Source of the DNA: Clostridia bacterium
GTDB taxonomy: Bacteria > Bacillota > Sulfobacillia > SLMV01
Direction of reading: 5' to 3'
DNA: 9,875 bases
Assembly (NCBI GenBank): GCA_007136565.1
Contig: SLGS01000142.1
Location: 1 to 9,875, forward strand
Part shown: positions 1 through 6,281 of the stretch, in pieces
Numbering within the stretch: position 1 is the first letter of the stretch
How the letters are laid out: each line of letters starts with the position of its first letter
Position numbers and translations under genes: made by a program
The notes under the pieces: model-generated
Seen by the model: the letters and a program-made list of their open reading frames with translations, nothing else
Told to the model about the DNA's origin: nothing
The model's database searches: none

Positions 1-2
1 AG

Positions 3-3000
3 CCAGGTGGCTCGGGGGAGCTGGCCGCTTCCGCCGAAATGGCATTTTGGTCGGCGGCGGGGAGACCCGAGATCGCCGGGGAGGGCGCAGATCCCATCGA
101 ACTGTATTGGACTGGCTCGACGAAGTTCTATCGACAGGGCGTCGAGGCGGCATCTTCTTTCCTGCGTCCCGGCGATCGGGTGTATGCCCACCTGGGACCC
201 GGCGGGCCGGAACTGGCCGCCGTGGACGCCGTCCGATACGATGCCTGGGGTGAGGTCACCGGGATCGAGGATGCTCCCGGTACGATGCATTGGGCTGGCC
301 TTGATGGAGCGCATTCCGCCGCCATCACCCCCAACACCAGGATAGAGTACGCGGGCCGACGCGTCTCCCCCCGCGAAGTAGACGAGGGGATGTACGTCGG
401 CGTGGCCCTCTCCCGGGACGGCGGCGATGTACTGTACGCGGAGGTTTACGATAGGACCATGCCCGGCCTCCTCGACGTAGCCGCCCTAGACGGCGGACCG
501 GACACCGACTGGCGGAGTAACGAGGGACCCTCGAATCCGGAGATAATCGGGATATCATCCCTGAAGGAAAGCATCGGTGTCACCGGGGCCGGGGTAACCG
601 TGGCCATAGTAGATACGGGAGTGGATCCCCGCACGAGGAGCCTTTGGTCCAGTGGAGGTCCAAACCTCATCGATTGGAAAGATTTCAGCGGTTCGGGATC
701 CCTTCGTCAAAGGATAGTCGGAGCTCCGGCCAGCCGGTCGGCCGAGGGCGACGTGTTCCTCGGGAACCCGGTGAACATCGAGGACAGGGATTTCGAGTTC
801 GAAGGCAGCTCCTTCCGCGTAACCGGAAGGATGCCCGCCGACGGGCACTTGAGGGTAGGATGGCTCCATCCCGAGGCATTGGGACTGCGGTCGGGAAGCT
901 CGCTCCTGGTGGCGGCCGGGAGATCGGAGGAGGACGGCGACTACGATCTGGTCTTCATCGATACCGACGGGGATGGATTGATCCGATCCCGAGAAATCTT
1001 CCGACCCCTGGATCGGGGTGGAAGCCCGGGGACCCTGATGCCGGAAGGAGAAGGTGGATCGGCGATCAACTTCGTCGTGGCGGAGCTCGACCGCCGGGGT
1101 GAGGGGGTCAACCTCGGTTACGACGGGAACGGGCACGGCACTCAGGTGGCCTGTTCTGTGGCCTCAACCGCGGGTGATCATCCTCCCGGCACCGCCCCGG
1201 GCGTAGATATCATGGCCCTCAAGGCCCTTTCATCCTCCGGATCCGGGACCTGGGAGGAAGTGATCCGGGCCGCCAGGTACGCCGCCGAAAACGGTGCGGA
1301 CATCATCAATATCAGCGTCACCGGGGCCCAGGATCTCTCCGCCGGCGGCAGCCGCGAGTCTCGCTTGCTCCGGGAGATCGCGGAGCGCTACGGGGTATTG
1401 ATCATCACGGCATCGGGGAACACAGGTCCCGGTTTGGCCACGGCCTTCACCCCGGGAGATGTGCGTTCCACTCTCATAGTGGGTGCGGCGTCGATCCCCG
1501 AGATAGTGGCCCGGGATTACGGCTACGCGCTGGAAGATCCCGGTGTTTGGGGGCATAGTTCCATAGGCCCCAGGGCCGACGGAGCCCTGGCTCCCTCGGT
1601 GCTGGGACCGGCCAGTGCCTACGTCCACACGGCGGAGCATATCGGCTCGGGAGAGCCGGTCTTCTTCGAGGGAACGAGCTGTGCCGCGGCCCACGTAACC
1701 GGATTGGCCGCCCTGATGGTCGAGGGGGCCCGCGAACGGGGCTTGGATTACGCCATGTCGGGTGTCAAACGCGCGATAGAAGTCAGTGCGCGTTCCCTCC
1801 CCGGCTACCTCGCCGTCGAGCAGGGATTCGGATTGATCGATCCGCAGGCGGCCTGGAGGACATTTTCGTCCGACCCCCGCGGGGAAACCCCCTTCCACCT
1901 CGGGGTAGATTACGCGGCCCTGGTGGAGCGTCCCTACGTGGGGGGCGATCCCGGCGGTGTGTACCTCAGGAGCATGGAACCGGGATCCCTAAACCTCACC
2001 CTCACCAACCTGTCGGGAGACCCGCAAAGGATTATTCTCGGTAAGGAGGACTTGCCCAGTGCCGTGGTACCCGACGATGAGTTGACCCTGCCGGGGGGTG
2101 GAGAAATCTCCATCCCGGCCCAGTACCTGGAGGTGCCCGAGGGGTCCATGGAGAGTGGCTTCATCGTGGCTCGTTCCGTCGATAACCCGAGCCTGCAGTC
2201 CTGGTTGCTTCACACGATAGTTAACCCGGTGCGCCTCGGGCCCGATCGGCCCGATAAGGATACCGCGGGCAGCCTGCCCCCCGGGGGCTGGAAACGATAC
2301 TTCGTGGAGGTGCCCGATGGTGCCTCCGAGCTGCAGATTAACCTTGGGAATCCCGGGGGCGATACCGGCCGCATCATGGTTCAGCTCGTCGATCCCGACG
2401 GGGTATCGGCCTACACCAGCCCGTATATTGGCGCCGGCAGTCACGATCGCTCGGGTTCCGTGGATGAGGTGGTGCGGAGCATACAAAGACCGCGCCCGGG
2501 AGTCTGGGAAGTAAACGTATCCAGCTCTCCTTCGCTGTCCTTTTACGGCCTAGCGGAAAGCCTTTACGATCTTCGTATTTCCCTGGTCGCCGACCAGGGG
2601 GTTATCCTGCTCCCCGATCGCAGGGAATGGCGCTTTGCACCGGGGGAAACCCCCCAATTTAGCGACGTTAACGTAGATTTGGAAATGGGTGCCGACGTGG
2701 ACCCGGGCACCCTGGATGCTTACGGCTATGGCTGGTTTCCAGACGATCGCAACGTCAGGCTGGTACCCAGGGAGTGGGTGGAGCATCGTCCCGGTGAGGC
2801 TCATTACCGGGAGATCGAAGTCGCCGACCGGACCGAGTCCCTGGTCGCGTGGGCTAAGAACTCCACGGATAACCCCGGCAGTGCAGTGGATGTCTACATT
2901 TACGCCTACGACGAATACGGGAGCGTGGTGCCCAAGTCCGAGGGAGAAGGATACGCCCAACTCGCCAGCCCTGATCCCGGGAGATACCTCGTGGTGGCTC

Positions 3001-3587
3001 GATCCGGGGCGGAGGAGAGATCCTCCTTCGAGTTCGGTGTGGATGCGTGGCCCGCGGACAGCGACATCAGGGTCTACCGGCTCGGCAGTTCCCACGGGAA
3101 CGCGCGATTGGTCGTTCGCCTCGGGGCTCCACTGGACGTCGGCCGTTATTCCGCCGTCGTCGGCGTCCGAGACGAGGGGTCCGGTACCATGGCGGAGGCT
3201 ACGATGCGGGTCGAGGTGGGGGGATCGGAGATCCTGATGACCGTCGCCTTGGGCAGGGCCGGTGAGGAGATGGTCGTGTCGGTTCGATTGCCAGACGGTA
3301 GGGTGGCCCCGGGAGCCCTGCTCCTCGAAGGCAAGATATACTCGCTGGATGCCGCCGGACGGGCCTTCCTGCCGGTGCCCGCAGGTAGCGGTCGCTCGCG
3401 GAGCGCTCGAGTTCGCTATGGATCCCCGGAGGGGGATTGGAGTACCCCCGTGGACCTCGAAATGGCAATGTTCACCCGCGAGCAGATGATGACGTGGCGA
3501 AGCGAGGTTCTACCCGGGCTCCAAGGTGGCGGCTGGACCAGCCCCCTGGCGGCTCGGAGATTGTCGGGAATATTGTCCGGAATGTGA
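3..3587 (+). CDS. S8 (subtilisin-like) serine protease, pyrolysin/TPPII-like, 5' end cut by the window edge
   Basis: Large subtilase, probably secreted or surface-exposed, hydrolysing proteins by a Ser-His-Asp charge relay. Numbering from the ATG at 39, all key residues are present: Asp192 (IVDTGVDP), His366 (GNGHGTQVA), oxyanion Asn461 (TASGNTGPG) and Ser547 (EGTSCAAAHVTG). The 174-residue Asp-His gap is far longer than in classic subtilisins and, with IDWKDFSGSG soon after the Asp, resembles the pyrolysin/tripeptidyl-peptidase II branch. The insert carries an EF-hand-like loop, D308-TDGDGLIRSR-E319. Residues about 25-140 look like two related beta units. After about residue 600 come beta-sandwich-type regions: Fn3-like around 650-735, pre-peptidase C-terminal-like around 735-850 and again 930-1000, and a final beta domain to 1182. 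No LPXTG anchor or C-terminal membrane helix is visible. The frame is open back to position 3, ATG39 has no well-spaced ribosome binding site, and no signal peptide follows it, so the true start probably lies upstream. Substrate unknown. Confidence 0.93.
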   Translation, partial: PGGSGELAASAEMAFWSAAGRPEIAGEGADPIELYWTGSTKFYRQGVEAASSFLRPGDRVYAHLGPGGPELAAVDAVRYDAWGEVTGIEDAPGTMHWAGLDGAHSAAITPNTRIEYAGRRVSPREVDEGMYVGVALSRDGGDVLYAEVYDRTMPGLLDVAALDGGPDTDWRSNEGPSNPEIIGISSLKESIGVTGAGVTVAIVDTGVDPRTRSLWSSGGPNLIDWKDFSGSGSLRQRIVGAPASRSAEGDVFLGNPVNIEDRDFEFEGSSFRVTGRMPADGHLRVGWLHPEALGLRSGSSLLVAAGRSEEDGDYDLVFIDTDGDGLIRSREIFRPLDRGGSPGTLMPEGEGGSAINFVVAELDRRGEGVNLGYDGNGHGTQVACSVASTAGDHPPGTAPGVDIMALKALSSSGSGTWEEVIRAARYAAENGADIINISVTGAQDLSAGGSRESRLLREIAERYGVLIITASGNTGPGLATAFTPGDVRSTLIVGAASIPEIVARDYGYALEDPGVWGHSSIGPRADGALAPSVLGPASAYVHTAEHIGSGEPVFFEGTSCAAAHVTGLAALMVEGARERGLDYAMSGVKRAIEVSARSLPGYLAVEQGFGLIDPQAAWRTFSSDPRGETPFHLGVDYAALVERPYVGGDPGGVYLRSMEPGSLNLTLTNLSGDPQRIILGKEDLPSAVVPDDELTLPGGGEISIPAQYLEVPEGSMESGFIVARSVDNPSLQSWLLHTIVNPVRLGPDRPDKDTAGSLPPGGWKRYFVEVPDGASELQINLGNPGGDTGRIMVQLVDPDGVSAYTSPYIGAGSHDRSGSVDEVVRSIQRPRPGVWEVNVSSSPSLSFYGLAESLYDLRISLVADQGVILLPDRREWRFAPGETPQFSDVNVDLEMGADVDPGTLDAYGYGWFPDDRNVRLVPREWVEHRPGEAHYREIEVADRTESLVAWAKNSTDNPGSAVDVYIYAYDEYGSVVPKSEGEGYAQLASPDPGRYLVVARSGAEERSSFEFGVDAWPADSDIRVYRLGSSHGNARLVVRLGAPLDVGRYSAVVGVRDEGSGTMAEATMRVEVGGSEILMTVALGRAGEEMVVSVRLPDGRVAPGALLLEGKIYSLDAAGRAFLPVPAGSGRSRSARVRYGSPEGDWSTPVDLEMAMFTREQMMTWRSEVLPGLQGGGWTSPLAARRLSGILSGM

Positions 3588-3850
3588 AGCGGATCGCCGC
3601 TTTCGATGCGGCCCCGGACCCGAGGGTGGACAACTGCCCCGGGCTTTGGCATGATTGAAATCGGAGGATAGACTTTCGTCGATATCGAATCGATCGGTAG
3701 GGTTCCCTTTCCCGCCGGAGGCATCTTCCACCCGTGTTTGCCGAAGATCCTACCTAGCGAGTCCCGCCCAAGTTCTGAGCCATTGAGAGTGAAATCCCGG
3801 GGCGGACTACGGGAATAATGACCATCGTATCCATCGAGGGGAGAGTACTC
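3588..3850 (+). other. Gene-free spacer between the protease and the transaldolase, possibly structured
   Basis: About 260 bases with no credible gene. It opens with a 6-bp hairpin overlapping the protease stop (about 3586-3602, AAGCGG/CCGCTT) that lacks a convincing T-run. In the middle is a longer imperfect stem at 3719-3751 (AGG-c-ATCTTC with GAAGAT-CCT). Its 3' arm can also pair with GGTAGG at 3696-3701 (partner CCTACC, 3749-3754), giving two competing folds. I found no promoter with both boxes convincing: TTGAAA at 3655-3660 has no good -10 partner. The region may hold the terminator of the protease gene and the promoter and leader of the transaldolase-rho unit. No known riboswitch class was recognised. 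Confidence 0.45.
3836..3845 (+). promoter_or_regulatory. Ribosome binding site that fixes the transaldolase TTG start
   Basis: GAGGGGAGAG is a strong Shine-Dalgarno match whose AGGGGAG core ends 7 nt before the TTG at 3851. The upstream in-frame ATG at 3818 has only a weak GGGA in front of it. Starting at the TTG also puts IDTAN at residues 5-9, where this family has it. Confidence 0.75.
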
Positions 3851-4504
3851 TTGGACATTTATATCGATACTGCCAATATCTCGGAGATCCGCGAGGTCGC
3901 CCGATGGGGCGTTCTTTCCGGGGTCACGACGAATCCTTCACTGTTGGCCAAGGAGGGACGTGATCTCGATGACGTAATCGCCGAGATCGCCGAACTCGTG
4001 CCCGGCCCCATAAGCGCGGAGGTAATAGCCACCGAAGCCGATGGCATGTTCGAAGAGGGATTGAAGCTCGCCGAGATCGCCGAAAACGTCGTGGTAAAGA
4101 TTCCCATGACTACGCAGGGATTGGAGGCCGTATCCCGGCTCAGCGATCGCGGGATTAAGTGCAACGTCACGTTGGTCTTTTCCGCCGGTCAAGCCCTCCT
4201 CGCGGCGCGCGCCGGAGCCGCTTTCGTCAGTCCCTTCATGGGGCGACTCGACGACATCGGCGTAGACAGTGCCGCCATCGTGGCCAGCATCGCCGAGATT
4301 TTCGAAAACCATGACATCGATACGCGCATCATAGCGGCCAGCATTCGCCATTCCCAGCACGTCCTGGATGCCGCCCTGGCCGGAGCCCACATAGCGACCG
4401 TTCCCCACGCCGTACTCCGCAAGATGGCCGGACATCCACTGACCGATGCGGGGCTCGAACAGTTCCTTTCGGACTGGAATGCCACTCGGGAGCGGGAAAG
4501 CTAA
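3851..4504 (+). CDS. tal: Transaldolase, small TalC/FSA-type
   Basis: Class I Schiff-base enzyme of the small transaldolase/fructose-6-phosphate aldolase family, moving a dihydroxyacetone unit between sugar phosphates in the non-oxidative pentose phosphate pathway (cytosol). From the TTG at 3851 it is 217 residues, the usual family length. Motifs: IDTANISEI (5-13), GVTTNPSLLAK (24-34), the catalytic lysine K83 in VVVKIPMT, SPFMGRLDDIG (127-137), and AASIRHSQHV near the C-terminus. E57 (SAEVIA) and F129 (SPFMGR) are the residues typical of true transaldolases, where E. coli FSA has Gln59 and Tyr131. I therefore favour transaldolase over F6P aldolase activity, although automated pipelines often label this family fsa. 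The ATG at 3818 would add 11 poorly conserved residues. It lies 39-48 nt upstream of rho, probably in the same transcript; B. subtilis also has a transaldolase gene just upstream of its murA-type gene and rho. Confidence 0.93.
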   Translation: MDIYIDTANISEIREVARWGVLSGVTTNPSLLAKEGRDLDDVIAEIAELVPGPISAEVIATEADGMFEEGLKLAEIAENVVVKIPMTTQGLEAVSRLSDRGIKCNVTLVFSAGQALLAARAGAAFVSPFMGRLDDIGVDSAAIVASIAEIFENHDIDTRIIAASIRHSQHVLDAALAGAHIATVPHAVLRKMAGHPLTDAGLEQFLSDWNATRERES

Positions 4505-4507
4505 CGC

Positions 4508-4521
4508 CGCGCTAATGCGCG
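4508..4521 (+). repeat. Small inverted repeat between transaldolase and rho
   Basis: A perfect 5-bp GC stem (CGCGC, loop TAAT, GCGCG) lies just after the transaldolase stop. No T-run follows, so it is not a standard intrinsic terminator. It may stabilise the 3' end of the upstream message or weaken read-through. It could also be chance in GC-rich DNA. Confidence 0.35.
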
Positions 4522-4543
4522 AGCCATCATTGATTACGGGAAG

Positions 4544-5815
4544 GTGAGCCCTTTGGGGGAAAAGATTCTTGAAGTGGCGGATTTGGAACATTTGAAGTTA
4601 CAGGAACTCTACGAGATGGCCCGGGATATGGAGATCTCCGGTTACAGCAGTCTCCGCAAGCGCGAACTCATTTTCGCGATACTGAAGGCGAGAACCGAGA
4701 GCGAGGGACACATATTCGTCGAGGGTATTCTCGACGTCATGCCCGATGGGTTCGGGTTCCTGAGGCAATTCTCTTACCTGCCGAGCGATGAGGACATATA
4801 CGTTTCTCCCTCGCAGATTCGTCGCTTCGATCTCAGGACCGGGGACAAGGTCGCCGGCCAGGCCCGGGCACCCAAGGATTCGGAAAGGTATTTCGCCCTC
4901 CTGCGCATCGAGATGGTCAACGACGAGTCCCCCGAAGAGGCGAACAGGCGAGTACCCTTCCACGCATTGACCCCGGTATTCCCCGACGTAAGGTACACCC
5001 TGGAGACGGACAGCAGCGAAGTATCCACCAGGCTGATGGATCTCATCTCACCCATCGGGAGGGGGCAACGCGGACTCATCGTTTCCCCACCCAAGGCCGG
5101 TAAGACGGTGTTGCTCAAGCAGGTAGCCAACAGCATCGCCGCCAATCATCCGGACGTAAACCTCATGGTGTTGCTCATCGACGAGCGCCCCGAAGAGGTC
5201 ACCGACATGGAGCGTTCCGTCAAGGGAGAAGTCCTCGCCTCAACCTTCGACAAGCTCCCCGAAAACCACGTGAAACTGGCCGAGATGGTCCTGGAACGGG
5301 CCCAAAGGCTCGTGGAACAGGGCAGGAATGTCGTCATACTCCTCGACAGCATTACCCGGTTGGCGCGCGCGCACAACCTGGTTATACCGACCAGTGGACG
5401 TACCCTATCGGGGGGACTCGACCCCACGGCACTTTACAAGCCCAAGAAGTTCTTCGGCGCCGCCCGAAATATCGAGGACGCCGGCAGCCTAACCATCCTC
5501 GCCACGGCACTGGTGGATACCGGTAGCCGCATGGATGACGTCATATACGAAGAATTCAAGGGTACGGGTAACATGGAGCTCCACCTGGACCGAAAGCTCG
5601 CCGAGCGACGCATCTTCCCCTCCATCGATCTCAAGCGGTCGGGAACCCGCAAGGAGGAATTGCTCCTGACCGAACAGGAGTTGGAGGTCATGTGGCGTTT
5701 TCGCAAGTCGACGGCCGACATGGATGCCGCGGAGCTCATGGAAGAATTCGTACGGCTCATACGCCAGACCAAGTCAAACCAGGATCTCTTGGAGATCCTG
5801 CACGCCACGTTTTAA
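4544..5815 (+). CDS. rho: Transcription termination factor Rho
   Basis: Hexameric RNA-dependent ATPase/translocase that ends transcription at Rho-dependent sites. The 423-residue length is normal and no large insertion is seen. Domain order: N-terminal helical Rho-N (about 1-50, with LKLQELYEMAR and KRELIFAILKA), cold-shock-type RNA-binding domain (about 55-125, RNP1-like DGFGFLR at 68-74), then the RecA-like ATPase core. Walker A is PPKAGKT with K187; Walker B is VVILLDS with D268. The DERPEEVTDM segment, the TSGRTLSGGLD loop and the C-terminal RQTKSNQDLLEIL motif are all family hallmarks. The start is GTG at 4544, but its GGGAAG sits with no spacing. TTG at 4553, 5 nt after AAGGTGA (4541-4547), is an equally plausible start and gives 420 residues. 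It follows the transaldolase closely; rpmE downstream has its own promoter. Confidence 0.97.
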   Translation: MSPLGEKILEVADLEHLKLQELYEMARDMEISGYSSLRKRELIFAILKARTESEGHIFVEGILDVMPDGFGFLRQFSYLPSDEDIYVSPSQIRRFDLRTGDKVAGQARAPKDSERYFALLRIEMVNDESPEEANRRVPFHALTPVFPDVRYTLETDSSEVSTRLMDLISPIGRGQRGLIVSPPKAGKTVLLKQVANSIAANHPDVNLMVLLIDERPEEVTDMERSVKGEVLASTFDKLPENHVKLAEMVLERAQRLVEQGRNVVILLDSITRLARAHNLVIPTSGRTLSGGLDPTALYKPKKFFGAARNIEDAGSLTILATALVDTGSRMDDVIYEEFKGTGNMELHLDRKLAERRIFPSIDLKRSGTRKEELLLTEQELEVMWRFRKSTADMDAAELMEEFVRLIRQTKSNQDLLEILHATF

Positions 5816-5831
5816 CCCCGGGTTCCCGGGG
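5816..5831 (+). repeat. Perfect GC hairpin directly after the rho stop
   Basis: CCCCGGG-TT-CCCGGGG begins at the base after the rho TAA and can form a very stable stem (practical loop GTTC). No T-run follows, so it does not fit the intrinsic terminator model. A role in 3'-end protection or assisted termination is an inference. Confidence 0.6.
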
Positions 5832-5867
5832 AGGCCACGGGGCCCCGGATCCCCGGAGGAAGGGCCT
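5832..5867 (+). repeat. Second GC-rich stem-loop after rho
   Basis: Two nested perfect arms: AGGCC (5832-5836) with GGCCT (5863-5867), and CGGGG (5838-5842) with CCCCG (5851-5855), around the loop 5843-5850. With the preceding hairpin it makes a tandem structured 3' end for the rho transcript. No T-run follows. Confidence 0.5.
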
Positions 5868-5906
5868 AGCGCCACCTCGGTCCGGATGCGGGGAGGGGGT
5901 CCCTTG

Positions 5907-5935
5907 TTGGCTCCCTCGCTTGTGCGTGCTATAAT
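5907..5935 (+). promoter_or_regulatory. Sigma-A type promoter of the rpmE operon, extended -10
   Basis: TTGGCT (5907-5912; 4 of 6 matches to TTGACA), a 17-nt spacer and a perfect TATAAT (5930-5935), preceded by TG at 5927-5928, giving an extended -10. Transcription is expected to start near 5941-5943, leaving a leader of about 80 nt before rpmE. This is the clearest promoter in the window and shows that the L31-RF1 operon is transcribed independently of rho. Confidence 0.8.
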
Positions 5936-5944
5936 TCTCTACAC

Positions 5945-5960
5945 GCCCCGAGATCGGGGC
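5945..5960 (+). promoter_or_regulatory. First hairpin of the rpmE leader
   Basis: GCCCCGA-GA-TCGGGGC is a perfect inverted repeat starting only a few bases after the predicted transcript start. A stem at the extreme 5' end can protect mRNA or form part of a regulatory leader. Its C-run could in principle pair instead with the G-run of the rpmE ribosome binding site (6005-6008). Confidence 0.55.
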
Positions 5961-5978
5961 CGTGCCCAATGTCGACCG

Positions 5979-6002
5979 GACGCCGCTTAGGTGGCGTCTT
6001 TT
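5979..6002 (+). terminator. Terminator-like hairpin in the rpmE leader (candidate attenuator)
   Basis: GACGCC-GC-TTAG-GT-GGCGTC forms an 8-bp stem with one G-U pair and a 4-nt loop, followed at once by TTTT (5999-6002). That is the form of a short intrinsic terminator, yet it lies downstream of the rpmE promoter and only 18 nt before the rpmE ATG. It may be an attenuator or an L31-binding leader element; L31 leader motifs have been described in several bacterial groups. The T-run is short, so partial termination or a purely structural role is possible. Confidence 0.55.
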
Positions 6003-6004
6003 GT

Positions 6005-6012
6005 GGGGAGGT
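6005..6012 (+). promoter_or_regulatory. Ribosome binding site of rpmE
   Basis: GGGGAGGT lies 8 nt before the ATG at 6021 and starts 3 nt after the T-run of the leader hairpin, so folding of the leader could affect ribosome access. Confidence 0.75.
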
Positions 6013-6020
6013 TAAGCATT

Positions 6021-6254
6021 ATGAAGACCGATATTCATCCCGAGTACCAAGAAGCCAAGATTCGCTGCGCATGTGGCGCCGAGTTCAACGAGAAGACGAC
6101 CAAGGAAGAACTCAACGTGGAGATATGCAGCAGCTGCCACCCCTTCTATACGGGTAGGCGCCAGAGGACTTCCGCCGGTGGCCGCATCGAGCGTTTCCGT
6201 CGCAAGTACGGTATCACCTCCGACGAGGAGGATACCGAGCGCGAGTCCGAGTAG
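6021..6254 (+). CDS. rpmE: 50S ribosomal protein L31 (zinc-binding form)
   Basis: Ribosomal protein L31 (bL31), located at the central protuberance/30S bridge of the large subunit. It is 77 residues, close to the usual 66-80. The start MKTDIHPEY matches the family's MKxDIHPxY, so the ATG at 6021 is preferred over upstream in-frame codons. Cysteines C16 and C18 (RCACG) with C36 and C39 (ICSSCHPFYTG) form the zinc site of the Cys-containing type, which serves as a zinc store in some bacteria; the zinc-free paralogue lacks them. The C-terminal tail is acidic (SDEEDTERESE), somewhat unlike the basic tail of many L31 proteins. It is the first gene of the operon, with its own promoter and a hairpin-bearing leader. 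Confidence 0.97.
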   Translation: MKTDIHPEYQEAKIRCACGAEFNEKTTKEELNVEICSSCHPFYTGRRQRTSAGGRIERFRRKYGITSDEEDTERESE

Positions 6255-6266
6255 GTGCCCGCCAAC

Positions 6267-6275
6267 GAGGGTGAG
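6267..6275 (+). promoter_or_regulatory. Ribosome binding site supporting the GTG start of the DUF1385 gene
   Basis: GAGGGTGAG ends 6 nt before the GTG at 6282. The alternative GTG at 6255, which abuts the rpmE stop, has no clear Shine-Dalgarno sequence in front of it. Confidence 0.6.
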
Positions 6276-6281
6276 AACAGG

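Noticed and set aside
555..1136. 193-codon open frame on the minus strand inside the protease
   Set aside because: It lies opposite a frame with a complete catalytic site. Its translation shows no recognisable motif, and such antisense frames are expected in GC-rich coding DNA.
1230..1898. 222-codon open frame on the minus strand inside the protease
   Set aside because: Low-complexity Gly/Arg/Pro-rich product with no family motif, fully covered by the conserved subtilase core on the other strand.
3437..3658. Short + strand frame spanning the protease end and the spacer
   Set aside because: No ribosome binding site or recognisable motif. Most of it overlaps the protease coding region in another phase.
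3655..3686. Possible promoter TTGAAA upstream of the transaldolase
   Set aside because: No TATAAT-like hexamer lies at 16-18 nt spacing; GATATC is at 20 nt and matches poorly.
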